DNA of 64,000 bases from Tupaia tana (GCA_026018925.1 JAKSZU010000002.1:93568975-93632974); one strand, 5' to 3'; numbered from the stretch's first letter, positions 34,960-47,053 are shown. A program made the numbers and translations. The notes: generated from the sequence alone by a model not told the origin.

Positions 34960-35187
34960 CTTTTTTTTTTTTTTAATTGCCAGGGATATGAGATAGGGAG
35001 ACAGAGAGAGGGAGACGAAGAAAGCAACCCCTATCCCCAATGGGGTGTGGTCATATCGCAATCCCTTCTCCATCTTGTTGGGATTTTGGTCTTGTGTTTA
35101 TGAAGTCACTGGGGGCTGGAATTTGAATGTTGGCCAGCCATGTGGTATTTCCCTTCCCCAATCCCTTGGCTATGGGACCACTCCCCT
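34960..35187 (-). mobile_element. SINE-A long, old
   Basis: Poly-T, TTGCCAGGGATATGAGATAG, a CCCCAATGGGGTGTGGTCAT core and CGCAATCCCTTCTCCATCTT. A head remnant ends near CTATGGGACCACTCCCC. Confidence 0.75.
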
Positions 35188-36142
35188 TTCCCCAAAATGA
35201 TATTCTTAGAATTGTGTATTTGTCATATGCTTAGATCTTTTAGGAAGTTTATATTATATATAGAATATGAACATAGATGAGAAGCCAGTTTTAACAGAGA
35301 ACTAGTACTCCTAATACCTTTTGTGTGAATGGCTAGTTACATATTATCACCGTTGTTTAGTAAGCTATAAATAGATACATTTTCCAGGCACTGCCTCCAC
35401 TTCCCCACCTTTGGAGGAACAGCTTTTAGCAGTACTAAGAGTTTCAAGGCAAGCAGATTATTTTCCTTAATATTTTTTCATATCCTTAAGTGATAAAGTT
35501 ACTGTATTAGGTTTGTAAAGTCAAGTTAGGTTTAGGTTCCATGATTCAAAACATTATGAATTATTGAGCCAATGAGTTATAAGTTATCGATAACCAGTTT
35601 TGATTTGGTGTGTTAAGAAATTTTATGTCCAAATGTTCAATTTAGGACTCTCTAGAACAAAAGATTAGCTAACAAATATTTGAGGACTTATTATGAATAC
35701 TTACTACTAGGTACTTATTGAGTACTTACTAAGAACTTAGCATTGCTTAGCTTGTGTAATTACTAAATAACCAGTGGTTGTTAAATTTTCCCCATTTTAT
35801 AGAGGAATAAATTGAAGCTTAAAGTGATGCTCTTGTGCAGCTGAGGTCATAGTTAGGAAGTAGCAGAATCAATGCTGGATGTTCCTGCCTTCACTAGCTT
35901 TCTCTTTGCCACTCTCTAAACACTTGGGCTACCCAGAAAGGTTCTTGGTCAACTCTTTCTGACTCTTCTCCTACTCTTCCCCCACATTTAACATGCTTTT
36001 GAGTCTAAAAACCCTCACACGTTTCTCTAAACTTTCCATGTGTGTTCCCATTTGCAAGTCATTGCTCATGGATTTCATGGTTTGGTCTTCCTATTCATAC
36101 ATTCCTCATAGTGTCCACCACTGAAGGCTTTGCTGTATTTCT
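35188..36142. other. Mostly unique; MIR at 35750-35890
   Basis: A minus-strand MIR is visible at about 35750-35890 (TTCCCCATTTTATAGAGGAA, then GAGGTCATAGTTAGGAAGTA). The rest is unrecognised. Confidence 0.55.
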
Positions 36143-36461
36143 TTTCTTTCTTTCTTTTTTTCTTTTCTTTTCTTTTCTTTTCTTTTCTTTTCTTTTCTTT
36201 TCTTTTCTTTTCTTTTTTTTTGGAGAGGTTTTTGCTATAGGGCGTGTGCACTCAACAGAGAGACAGAGAGACAGAAAGCAAGAAATCACCCCCGGGGGGG
36301 TGGCCATGCTGCAATCCTTTGTCCTCCATTCTCCTCTTGGGATCTTGGTCATGCACGCACATGCGCCTGGCATGAGTTTAAGCCACTGGGTCCAGGACTT
36401 GAACTGTGGTCAACTATATGGGAGTTCAGCAACATAGCTATTATGCTAATTGCTGGTCCCG
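36143..36461 (-). mobile_element. SINE-A long with (CTTTT)n tail
   Basis: TSD TTTGCTGTATTTCT at 36129-36142 and 36464-36477. The A-tail side has grown into about 13 CTTTT units (36143-36213). The remainder is a standard full-length copy with a shortened core. Confidence 0.95.
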
Positions 36462-36464
36462 GTT

Positions 36465-37715
36465 TTGCTGTATTTCTAATAAGACATTATTGCTGTTTCC
36501 TTTGAATTCAAGTGGCATTGTTACATTAATCTTATGGATATTATTCCTTATATTATAAAGTCAGTTTTAATATGGAACTCTGGCTCTTATTCTAACACTT
36601 GTTTAAATTTCTCTCCTCCACTATCCCTTTATCACAACTAGACAATAAGTCCATTTATGGTATAGTTTTATTTCACTAGTTTTTGACTCCACTAGGCCAA
36701 TACTATTGTGTTTTTTTTTTCATGTTTCAAGTGTTCCAATATGACTGAAGAGTCGAGTTTAACCAAACACATAAAAAAGAACAACTGAATGCAACTCAAC
36801 TGTATAGCCTAAGATTATTTTTACTGAGGCCAGATAAATGTTATGGCAACAAGAAGAGTCCCTTGACTCACCAGCTAAAGAAGATGGTTGATTTATCCAA
36901 CTTAGCATGTAGCAAAATCATTACACTTAAAAAATCAGACTAAATACAAACATAAAAAGGATAGGCTAAAATGTAATAAGAAAATATTTCTAAGAGACCG
37001 ATCAGAACTGGGTGAAGGATTGGGATCATTAACATTGTTCTGAGAAAAAAATGTAGAACATAGAAAAAGAAAAGAGCATCAGGCTTTTTCTTCACTGAAA
37101 TAAATGTCAGGAAAATGTTAAAGGTTAGTTTCCTGATTCTGAAATAACACCTGAGTGAAAGAAGTCTTCAGGAAGTAGCTTTAATGGCCACCTTGTTAAT
37201 AATAGAGCAAGCTATAGGGAATATAAGTGATCTACATATAAGGTCAAAAGCCATCTTAGGTGTGGATTTTAACACCCTGGTTCAAAATGCGATAGTATAT
37301 TTAAAGGGCTCAAATCATTCTTTTGATTAGCTAATGAAGAAGAGAGGTAATCTCATAACACAGTGGACAGACTGGCTGGAAGTGAGGACGGAGGCAGAAT
37401 TCTTGCTCTTCATTAGATGGTAGGGGCAGTGCTGCTGCAAGAGTGAGCAGCTGGGACTCACCCTGCATTGTGGCGGACACTGGTGGGCTGTAGGCTCTTG
37501 GCTCTCAGCAACAGTCAACTCCAAGCAGAGTAAATCCCCAGAGAGCTCTCCCAGAACACATCCATCTTGGGAAAGAAATTCAGATACAAGCTATGGGATT
37601 GATTTATAACCATAGACTAGCTTTCTTTAATGTTGGCTAATACTTTTTTTGAAATACAAGCCCATCCAGAACAATTTGCCAGAATCTAGGCATCTAATTG
37701 CCAGAAGTCATATTT
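36465..37715. other. Unique sequence, possible L2 traces
   Basis: 36590-36710 weakly recalls an L2 3' end. Nothing else is recognised and there is no gene. Confidence 0.4.
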
Positions 37716-37717
37716 TT

Positions 37718-37892
37718 ATATTCTTTCTTCCTCTTCCTTTTCTTCTTTCTCTTCATCTTCCTCTTCTCCCTTCTCCTTCTTCTTCTCCCTTCTTCTTGTT
37801 TCTCCTTCTTCTCCTCTTCTTCTTCCTCTTTCTCCTCCTCCTTCCCCTCTTCCTCTTCCTCCTCCTCCTCCTCGTCCTCTTTTTCTTTTCAG
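37718..37892. repeat. Polypyrimidine tract (TTC/CTT-rich)
   Basis: About 170 bp almost purely C and T on the plus strand with TCTTCC-type units. The Ser/Phe-rich open frames across it are composition artefacts. Confidence 0.95.
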
Positions 37893-37904
37893 AGCAGAAG
37901 TTCA

Positions 37905-38170
37905 TCAAAGAAGCTAAGAGCATTGTCTCTGAGCCAGCTGTCTAGGGTTGAATCCTGGTTCTATCATTTATTGACTGCTTTATTTGGGGAATTAAACTTC
38001 TCTTGTCCTGTGTTTCTTCACCAGTAAAATGGGACAAATGACTGTATCTATCTTGTTACTTTGTTTGATAAAATGAGTGAATAAAATAAGCAAATGACCA
38101 AAAAACATTTAGAAAGGCACCTGACATACCTACAGTTAGTACTCAACCACTCAACAAACACTAGCTACTA
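37905..38170 (+). mobile_element. MIR SINE
   Basis: GGGTTGAATCCTGGTTCTAT, TTCTTCACCAGTAAAATGGG, CACCTGACATACCTACAGTT and CACTCAACAAACACTAGCTA follow MIR order. Confidence 0.8.
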
Positions 38171-38599
38171 TTACTATTATTACGGTTCACGTCAGCACTA
38201 GTGTTGTAAACTATTTGCAACAATGGGTTGTAATTGTTAGGTTTAGGGGTTTTAGTCTCACTCATGAGTTATTCCAAGAGCATCCTTGGGCCTTATAGCC
38301 TGCTGAGTGGGTAGTTTAGGTGATCCTGTGTATATTTTGTGCCTACCCCTCTTCCTCTGGGTGCAGATGAATGGACCAGAGGCACACACTTGGTCTAGGA
38401 CCAACTGTCAAGAGTTCATTGGAAAGTCATGAATAATCAGGCCTTTCGGGAAAATGTCATCTGGAATTAGGGCTGGAGTCAGTCCAGGGCAGAGCAAAGA
38501 CATGTGCTAATGGGTTATGAGATGAGTCAGGTACAGTTGACCAGGAGAATTTCTGGAAAGCCCAACTGTATGGTGAGCGGCAACCATCAGGAAGCAGAG
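38171..38599. other. Unrecognised GC-moderate sequence
   Basis: No family could be assigned and no gene seen. Confidence 0.4.
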
Positions 38600-38745
38600 G
38601 CCTAAGTATGAAAGAAAGGGCAAGATAAGAAAAAAAGAAGAAGGAGGAAGAGGAAGAAGAGAGTGAGGAAAAGCGGTTTAGTGAAAGAGGGAGCAGAGGA
38701 GGCAGAAGAGAAGAGAAAAGAGAAGAGAAGAGAGGAGAGAGAACT
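38600..38745. repeat. Polypurine tract (GAA/GAGA-rich)
   Basis: About 140 bp dominated by A and G on the plus strand, with short interruptions. Complementary in type to the polypyrimidine tract 0.8 kb upstream. Confidence 0.9.
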
Positions 38746-39544
38746 TCAGCCCTGAAAGTTTTCCAGGTTCACTGCTTAGTCTCTCCAAATTTGCACTTTG
38801 TGTGATTTCTCTTTTCAAAATCTGTGCTTGTTGGCATGACTTGTTCTTTCAGTACAAGATATTCCAGTATCATAGAGTTACATATAGCACAGGGTCCCCC
38901 AGTTAATAGATAGGACGCTGAAGTTTTATGTGGTAGCTATCTAGGGCAGATACTGCATTTATCTGCCTGTCATTGCATTAACTTGTTTGGTTTGGTGTAA
39001 TTTCCTGGAGGAGAAAGGAATGCAGGCAGCCAGCACTCCGTTTCCCTTGAAGGTCTGATTAGGAGCTTCACTGTCAGCTCGATCTTCTCCATTACTCTGG
39101 CTCTCCCAAATTCTCAAGTTTTGGGAAAGAATATAATTGACCTTTCTTCATATAAAGACTTCTCCTTCATGATCTTGAGATACATTCCCCAAAATGGTTA
39201 CCTTCATGTTCAGAGGTTTTTGAGCATGTGAGCTAGTAAAATAATAAAACAAATTGTCCACTGTACTAGGTGCTATTAGGCAAAGCATATCCAAAGAAAA
39301 TTTCAAGGATAGAATTCCACAAAACACCGATAGATATTCTTGGAAAACAGGAGTCCTATGCTTAAGTAAATTTGACTTGGGTTTAAGCAAAGTTGGACTC
39401 TTAAGAGATTTTAATATGCTAATACACAGTAGGAACCTTTAGGAAGGTAAGAGAACACACACCAGTTCCCAACATACTAGTTTTTCAGAGTGTACTGACA
39501 TAGGGAATCCAGTTTGGAAAATTTAATCTAGATTACTATTTTTC
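38746..39544. other. Unique sequence
   Basis: Nothing recognised. Confidence 0.4.
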
Positions 39545-39765
39545 ATCTGCAGACAGTTTTGTCTTCTGCTCCCAGCCCCCTCCACTTCCCAGGAACAATG
39601 CTTGGGGACATATATGCTTGTCACAACTCAAGGGTGCTGTTGCATCTAGTGGGGAAAGGCTGGGGATACCACTCTATGTCCTATAAAGTGCAGGGCAGCC
39701 CTAACACTACAGATTCACCTGGTCCAATATCGATAGTTCCGAGGTGAGAAATCCTGATCTAGATA
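39545..39765 (+). mobile_element. hAT-type MER DNA-transposon fragment
   Basis: The order GGGGACATATATGCTTGTCA, TGCATCTAGTGGGGAAAGGC, AAGTGCAGGGCAGCCCTAAC and AGTTCCGAGGTGAGAAATCC matches a common non-autonomous MER element of the eutherian hAT-Charlie class. I cannot name the exact family. Confidence 0.6.
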
Positions 39766-42599
39766 ATAGTAACTAGATCCAATAATATTAACAATAACTT
39801 GAAGGGTGGCATGAGAAGGACTGGGCAGGAAGTTTCCTGGGCACATCTTCCCTTCTCATGGCCAAAAGCCTCCTGAAAACACAGCTCTTAAATCTCCCAG
39901 AATCTGCACCAGATTAAGTTCTCAGCAGGTCCTCAATGTTCCCAGTTTAACAAAAAGCCTTTTTCATATCTCACAGTTTTGTATTCATTCTTTCAAAAAT
40001 ATTTCAGATTTACAACTTAAAAAGTAACAGTGAAATAGTATTACTATTTCTTCTGCCACGCCCCATGCTTTCTCAAGATTTACTCAGTGTAATTTATTTC
40101 TATCACATGCGGAAGGAGATAAGCAGCAACTTTGGTGTCCCTAGTAATAACTGTAAGGCAAGTTCGAGGACTGTCCCCTTCTTCCATTCTGTCTGCATTG
40201 TCCCTCCCTTCCGTGCCCTGGGTTCCTCCTAAGTTACCAGCCTCTCTTCCCAGATGGAGAACTCATCCCTATGATTGTATAACATGAAAGCCTTATTCTT
40301 TTCGTCCAGGAATATGTTCATGGTGCAAGAAGAAGACAAAGAAATGACCATGTGAGTCCGTGGAAGTATTAGGAATTAGTAGAGAGGTACTTCAGGACAA
40401 AGTCTGTCTAGTGCCTCCTAATCCACCCTGTAAGTGACTGTAGAAGTTGAAACTAAACTTTGACATCTGACCATGCATCATAAAGGCACTTTTATCATGG
40501 GGAAACATCACTACCGGGCAGGAACGGCTCAGCAGACATGGGGTGTGGGTTATTTTCCAGTCGTTGCTGAGCTATATTGGGCACTCCTTCCTGTCCCCTC
40601 CTCTAGATCACAGGTCTTTCTACCCCACCCCTGCCCCCACCAGTCCCCTAGTTTGTCTTGGGTAATTCTCACTTTCAGATGCCTGGAGATGGCAACCTCC
40701 CTGGGGTGTAGTGGAAGGCTCCTGCTCAATATAACACAGATGTCCCTTTCTCTTGGCCGCTTGCGGCTACTGCTTAACCACTAGAGCTGGCCAACTGTAT
40801 ACGAAAGAGCTTTGCTCCCACAGTCACACAAGGAGGACATTTCTCCCATTTTGTTTTTCAAGTTTAAATAAAGCTGGAGCATTCTTTCAATCCAGTCCTT
40901 AATACATCATCGTTAAGATAATTATTGAGGTCACCATTGTTTTTGACGATTAAAATGAAAATGATTAAATCAAATATTACAGAAGGCTACAGTTATGTAG
41001 GATTTATTCTTTGGATTTATTTAACAGTGAGATACAGAAGATAATAATTCACTTTTACCTCAGAGGAACTGACAATAAGGAAAACTGTTTCCTTTTCAGA
41101 TTTGAGAAAGTTCACTGGTATGACCCATGGATAGAATAGTCAAACTGAATGCAAACATATTTTTCTTCTCTGGTGGTACTTAGGATGTAGTGATAGCCAC
41201 ATAACTGTTTGTAAGGAGAAGTGAATTCGTATCTCATTGTAACTGCCTTCCTCTTTATCATCAGTGCAGTCCCTCTTTTTACTCCTCTCTGGAACACTCA
41301 GATTTTCTTCTGGCCAGTTCCTTGAGAAGTCTAAGGGAACATAAGCTAATATCAGTTGCACCTTAAATATTTCAAGACAGATACAATACCTGGTAGTTAT
41401 ATAGCCATGTTATGCTTTGGGTGAAATATGAATTGTTTTGGTTTTGTATTAGGAATTAATACCCATTACTAACTATGTAAATAATAAAGTGACTGGGAAA
41501 AAGACATAAAATGAGAATTTGCTACCATAGAAACTAGCAACGATTCTACACTGTCATTGTAGTTTTTAGAGTTGTGTAAAATAGCTCAGTTTTAATAATT
41601 TAACATTGAAAATGAATTTTCTCCCTTCCAAAAGACCAATTCTATAGTGATGTCTCAATCCCTCAAGATTATCAAGGACAGAAGCCAAAGCCTTAGTCTT
41701 AGAATGGATTTAATTAGAACATTCAGTATGGGGGCTTTTTTGCAGGGGAATTTCGGTGCACATTCTGGTTTGGATGAGAATCTCGAAGCTGATTATTGAT
41801 AATAATAACACTCATTCCAAGGGTCTTACTTTTCAAGCCAGTTTCATTTGGATATATCAAATACATGATCTTATATATATATATAATTACACAAGGTTAG
41901 ATGTGAAAACAGATACGCAATGAATGCACTTAACATTTTTCTAATCATTGGAGAGTTCTGACAGTATTTGAAATTTAGTTAGTATGCCTTGTGTGGTTGC
42001 GTGTGTGTGTTTGTAGGTGAGGCACACACTATACAGGAAAAGGTCTTCTAGGATTTAAATCTTCAAGTTTTTAGCATAGGCACATTTGTTATGTTAAAAA
42101 TAGCATTTTCTAAAATGCAGATACTTAAGACAGACTGCACTATATTTGGGGTGATTAAGGAATATTTATTTTGAGGGAATTCTGGAAAACAACTCAATAG
42201 GTGAAACAGTTGATCAGTTTTCCTGATTATGGCCATTTTTTTTTAAAATAAGCAAAAAATTATATTTGGGCGTAATGATATGATAGCTATTTAATCTTTT
42301 CAAAATAACAGGAGAAATGTTTTTGAAGCCAAACTGTTTTATACACACCCCTTAGAATTAGAATAGATATCCCTTATGATGAAAAGTTCTTCCTCATGTC
42401 TAACCTAAATATATCTTACTGCCAACTCCGGCAGCATCTTATTTTGCCTTAGTGGGAGAAAATAGATTCGCATTTTCACTGTAACATATTTTTTGCTATA
42501 GAAAGCCATTATTAAGTTGTTCCTTTTGTCATCTATTCTCTTGACTAACTAACTTAAACCCTTTACCTTTTTTAAACTAATGGGTTATTTTATTTTTTT
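39766..42599. other. Unique sequence; SINE-like remnant at 40760-40795
   Basis: CTGCTTAACCACTAGAGCTG at 40768-40787 resembles the end of an old minus-strand SINE head, but no body is clear. The rest is unrecognised. Confidence 0.4.
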
Positions 42600-43513
42600 T
42601 TGTATTATTCTTATTTTATCACCATGTCTATTTTGAACATGTAGAGCCACAGAAGCAGCAATGTTTTCTGTTGAAAGAGGAAGAGAGAGAACCAGAGACA
42701 GCTTGGCTTGTTTATTTGGTCTGGGTTTTGCCTATTTCCTTTGACCAGGAGACCTACTGAGCTTGCATTCTTCCAAAGGCTTACTAGACTCCCAGCCCCA
42801 GGTATATAAATACATAACTGCCCAAGTACCTGGCTTGAGGCCTGAATGTAAGCACCAAGCCAATGACTCTCCCAGGATCCCCACCAGGCTGGGAAGCCTC
42901 CTATCATCTTAGCCCCCTAAGACATTCTCCTTAGTAAAGAACCCAAGATTTACTCTTCAGCTCTTTAAGGGACTAGATACTTCTTTAACATAGCAATGGG
43001 AGTCTTCCAGTGTTACTTTACTTTTTTTGAAATCTGATTTTATTATGCATGGCCTTTATACTTATATTTTCATGTTTAAAATGAGGAAGAAAGAACCCTG
43101 CAGCGTGGCAGATGTGTCAGTGGGAAGCTGGTGCTTCACAGCATGAGACCAGCTCTCTCCCTCATCCCACTGCTCCTTATTAGTCCTGAAGCTCACAAGG
43201 GTGGTCTGTCCTGAAAAACAACCCTCTGTTGAACCTAGATCACCCCACCCTTGCAGTACCGCTTTCTGGCAACTTATTACATTAATACATTTGTAAGCTA
43301 AAAATCATCTTGCTTTCCCTTTGCTCTCAGCAAAGAAACAAGCTCATGTACCCTTCCTGACTTTTCACTAGTACTTTCATTATTTTCTTTGGTCAAGGTC
43401 TTTACTGCTTTCTTCCCTAGCTTGGAGGGAGGTAGGAACCTCTCCAAATATCATCCATAGTTTATATCAAACTGCGTATATGAACCTCTGACCTTCAAAT
43501 ACAAGGATGCCAT
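42600..43513. other. Possible retroviral or LTR remnants, unassigned
   Basis: 42600-42930 has a TATA-like GGTATATAAATAC and moderate GC. 43070-43500 is also GC-richer than its surroundings and abuts a solo LTR. These could be ERV-derived, but no family or coding domain is recognisable. Confidence 0.3.
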
Positions 43514-43931
43514 TGATGGGGTTCAGAACACTTTACCCCCGAAATATGGCACATTGGCATGTGTCAAAATAAGAGAGGCAGGAAAATCACTTTCACTCTC
43601 TCTGACCTGCTTGAGGAAAATTACTCTTTTTCTGGAGCCCTCTCTATATCCAGAGGAAAGGAGTATCTTTATCTCCTAGAAAGAGAAGAATCTGGACAGA
43701 TCTTGCTAAATTCCCCCAGTTCATTCATTACAGTTAAATCACACCCTGTTGTCAAACCTCAGTATAAAAATGCACAAGTTTATCTATTTCTTTGGGCCTT
43801 TATTATGAAAGCTTTAAGTCAAGAAACCTTATATTAAATAAATTTTTATACTTTTCTCTTGTTAATCTTTTGATAAAGGGGCCTCAGCCATGAACCTCAG
43901 ATGGGAAGAAAAGATATTTCTTTTCCCTACA
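43514..43931 (+). mobile_element. Solo LTR of an endogenous retrovirus
   Basis: It begins TGATGGGGTTCAGAACAC and ends with CCTACA (TG...CA). It contains ACCCCCGAAATATGGCAC, a TATA-like TATAAAAATG at about 43763, an ATTAAATAAATT poly(A) signal region near 43833 and GGGGCCTCAGCCATGAACCT near the 3' end. A 92-codon open frame (43559-43837) crosses U3/R and has no protein-like features. No internal retroviral genes or second LTR. Confidence 0.6.
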
Positions 43932-43984
43932 TGATTTAAAATGTGCAAAGTTTTCACAAGAGAGCAGATAGACTTTCACAGTTG

Positions 43985-44226
43985 CTGGCTGGGAAAGTAC
44001 ATAGGACAACACTACTCACATTCAGTGGTACCTACAAATGAATTTTTATTATTCTAATCACAATAGCATCTGTGTAGAGTTGTGTACCTATGTGGTATAC
44101 GTAATACTGATTTTCTACAGGTACTGTGTGGTGGAGTCATAGCTTGCACACTCCTTGCTATGACTCAAAATCTCCCCGTGGTCACCAGGATGCAAAGGGG
44201 AACCACTGCTCTAGTGAATGCTTATG
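43985..44226. other. Possible hAT/MER fragment
   Basis: GGGGAACCACTGCTCTAGTG at 44199-44218 resembles a hAT-Charlie terminus (the GAACCACTG end). The other end is not clear. Confidence 0.3.
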
Positions 44227-44282
44227 TTGGCATAATACCACTTACTACTTCAAACTCTCGTGATGATCTTGCAGCCTTGCAG

Positions 44283-44450
44283 ATTTATTTTTATTTATTT
44301 TTGAGAGTTTTTTTGCTACACAGTGTGTGCGCTTGCCAGAAAGACAGAGAGAAGTAGAGAGACAGAAAGCAAGAAATCGCCCCCAAGGGGGGATGGCCAT
44401 GCCACAATCCCTTCTCCTCCATTCTTCTCTTGCAATTTTGAGTGTGCGTG
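44283..44450 (-). mobile_element. SINE-A long, 5'-truncated
   Basis: TTTTGAGAGTTTTTTTGCTA, CT-rich module, CCCCCAAGGGGGG core and CCACAATCCCTTCTCCTCC. The tRNA-like head is missing, and the copy stops exactly where the LTR at 44451 begins. Confidence 0.85.
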
Positions 44451-44890
44451 TGTTGTAATTTAAACCCCAAAACACAGTGTTTATAGGTGAGATCTTCAAG
44501 AGGTGATTAGGTCATAAAATTCCTATCCTCATAAATGAATTAATGCTATTATTATGGGGATGGGTTAGTTATTGTAGAGTGGGTTCCTGATGAAAGGATG
44601 AGTTTGTCCCCTTCCCTCTCTTTCTCTCCCCCTCCCTCCCTCACTTTCTTTGTCGTCTGCCACAAGATGACACAGCAAGAAGGCTGCCACTAGATGACAC
44701 AGCGAGAAGGCTGCCACTAGATGACACAGCGAGAAGGCTGCCACAAGATGACACAGCAAGAAGGCTCTTGCCAGATGCCAATACCCTGATAGACTTTCCA
44801 GCCTCCAGAACTGTGAGAAATAAATTTCCCTTCATTGTAGATTACTCAGTTGGTGGAATTGCTGCAGCAACACAAAATGGACTATGACAT
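44451..44890 (+). mobile_element. MLT1-like LTR (ERVL-MaLR) with internal expansion
   Basis: Signature blocks in order: TGTTGTAATTTAAACCCC start, AAGAGGTGATTAGGTCATAA, TGACACAGCGAGAAGGCTGC, CCAGCCTCCAGAACTGTGAG, AAATAAATTTCCCTTCATTG, AAATGGACTATGACA end. The GACACAGCGAGAAGG motif, normally single, is repeated four times (44659-44766). Confidence 0.85.
44659..44766 (+). repeat. 27 bp x 4 minisatellite inside the LTR
   Basis: Units at 44659, 44686, 44713 and 44740, each GCCAC(A/T)AGATGACACAGC followed by (A/G)AGAAGGCT. Units 1 and 4 are identical, and units 2 and 3 are identical. Confidence 0.97.
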
Positions 44891-44893
44891 AAT

Positions 44894-46330
44894 TCAAACA
44901 CTTCGAGTTAGTATTTTTACCTCAATTATACTTTTACCTAAATTAATTTAAGTTAATGAACATATCATGCAGAAAAAAAATGTAGAAATGGACATGAAGT
45001 CTCCAAAGTAATAATACAGAATTCAAATAGCCCTAGAGTTATCTATCAGGTCCTATTATAGAATATATTTAGCCCATCTAATGTTTTAAATTACAATAAG
45101 GATATCTTTGTCAAACTCTTTTATTTAATATTATAGAACGGTCATGAAGGTTTATTCTTTCTGCTTTTGGCACTGTGTTAGACTTTTTTTCCCCCATCTT
45201 TAAACATAAACAATCTAATCAAATCCCTCAGGACCCTCTTTGAGATTAAGGTCATTGCTTATAAGAGAAGAGCAGTCAGACTCAGAAAAGTTTGACACCT
45301 TGCTCTTTGTTGCCAAGCTGAAGTGTCCCACAACTTGATTTTAACCCCAAATCAGCATGACAATGAAGGCTGTGCATTCTGCATTATGGGAGGCTACATA
45401 TCTATGATCAATTAAGTAAAAAAGAAAACAGCTGCCAGTTTTGGGAAATCACACACAGCTTTGAAACTAATCAAGAAGAAACTGGAATAAAATAAGGAGG
45501 TAGAAAGCTTTATTCTGTAGTGGAAGTCTCTCTAAATTTAGTAAACAGATCTAATCTATTAATGCTTATTATGAAAAGTATGGATTAATGAACACATTAT
45601 GTCTTTTTCATTTGCCTTCTGTGTGCATAGCCCTGTGTGGCCAGCAACACATAATTCCCCTTCTCCTGAGTAATTAACCGTTTTCAGTTATGTATGGTGA
45701 GTATTTGGGTTCTTCAAGGTGGACCTGCCAACACTTGGTATGATAATGCTATCAATTAATAGGAATATTCCACAACAACTCGTGGGGTGTGCATCTGATT
45801 ACTACTGCATGTTTATTTTCCAAATTCCTCCTCTCTTAGTCGTTAGTAATTAGAAAACTTATGCATTTGAATCCTACAGTAAAAAACAAGAGCAGAAATG
45901 CACACTGCCAAACAAGGAAGCAAAATACGAATGGGCAAGCCTTTCAGAGCACAGAAGCCATCCTCAAAACAGCCAGCTCAGAAGTAATACAATTTTAGCG
46001 GTGAAAGAGTTCTACATTTTTCTGGAAAGGAATGACTACCAGTAAAATGCTATCTTGACAAACAAAATTGAAAACTTTTTTTTTTACTCTCTGGATTCAG
46101 TACACAACATAAATACATAGAATGTTCTTAGTTTTGCAGACTTGCATTGGACATCATCCTAATGCACATTCAATGAAAGCTACCATGCTGGTCTGGTAAT
46201 CTCTTCTCCTGACTGGATTTATGCAACAGTGTCATAACTCATCTCTCTGCTGCCATACACACTCAGCATTTACCTCCAATTTGCCAGGCACCATCATAGG
46301 CATTAGTCTTGCTATTTAGCCACTGACCAC
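44894..46330. other. Unique, candidate conserved non-coding stretch
   Basis: No repeat recognised. About 45350-46080 is repeat-free, with TAATTA, CAATTAAT and E-box-like cores. Whether it is conserved cannot be decided here. Confidence 0.35.
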
Positions 46331-46545
46331 TTGTCTTAGTCCAGGCAGCTATAACAACGTTCCACAGACTGGGAAACTTGCAGACAGCAGAACTTTATAT
46401 CCCTCAGTTATGGAGGTTGAAAGTCCAAGATTAGGGTACAACATGGTTGGGTCCTGGTAAGGGCCCTTTTCTAAGTTGTAGGCTGCCAACTTGTTGTATA
46501 CTCACATAGTGGAAAGAGAAGCTAGTTAACTCTCTGGCCTCTTAT

Positions 46546-47053
46546 GATAGAGAATGTGTGCTCATGGGACCAGTAGTTGGAGTAAAGGCTATGTTGCTGG
46601 ACTCCCATGTAGTCGACTGTGGTTCAAGTCCCGGATCTGGTGGCTTGGACTCACGGCAGGCATGTGTGTGTGTGTGCCCAGGATCCCGAGAGGAGAATGG
46701 AAGAGAAGGGATTACGGCGAGGCCATCCACCCTGGGGAGTGATTTCTCACTTTCTGTCTCTCTGTCTTTCTGGCAAGCATACATGCCCTATAGCAAAAAC
46801 CTCTCCAAAAAAAAAAAAAAAAAAAAAAAGAGAGAGAGAGAGAGCGCTTAAGAGAGACAGAAAGAGAGAAAGTACCCTCCATGGGGTCTCATCACACTCA
46901 TCTCATCCTTTTCCCTAGTCCTTTAGCTCCTTAAGATCTTGGGTGCCTATGTGCATGAGCAGCACATTCTCAGGCAAACCTGGGCATCAAAACCCATGGT
47001 TGACATGTGACTTCCAGCACTGCAATCCAGTACGCTAGGGACTGTACCACCTT
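46546..47053 (-). mobile_element. Old SINE, itself split by a young SINE
   Basis: The outer SINE on the minus strand is in two parts. 46546-46565 matches the GAATGTGTGCTC end of SINE-A. 46830-47053 has a GAGAGACAGAAAGAGAGAAA module, CTTGGGTGCCTATGTGCATG and a decayed head. Confidence 0.7.
46566..46829 (+). mobile_element. SINE-A long, young
   Basis: GGGACCAGTAGTTGGAGTAA head, ACTCCCATGTAGTCGACTGT, full body, CATGCCCTATAGCAAAAACC and a 23-A tail (46807-46829). Confidence 0.95.

Noticed and set aside
37698-38027. 109-codon open frame rich in Ser and Phe
   Set aside because: It is a translation of the polypyrimidine tract and the following MIR, so it is a composition artefact.
43559-43837. 92-codon open frame that could be a small gene
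   Set aside because: It lies wholly inside a solo LTR, running across the TATA-like and poly(A)-signal region.
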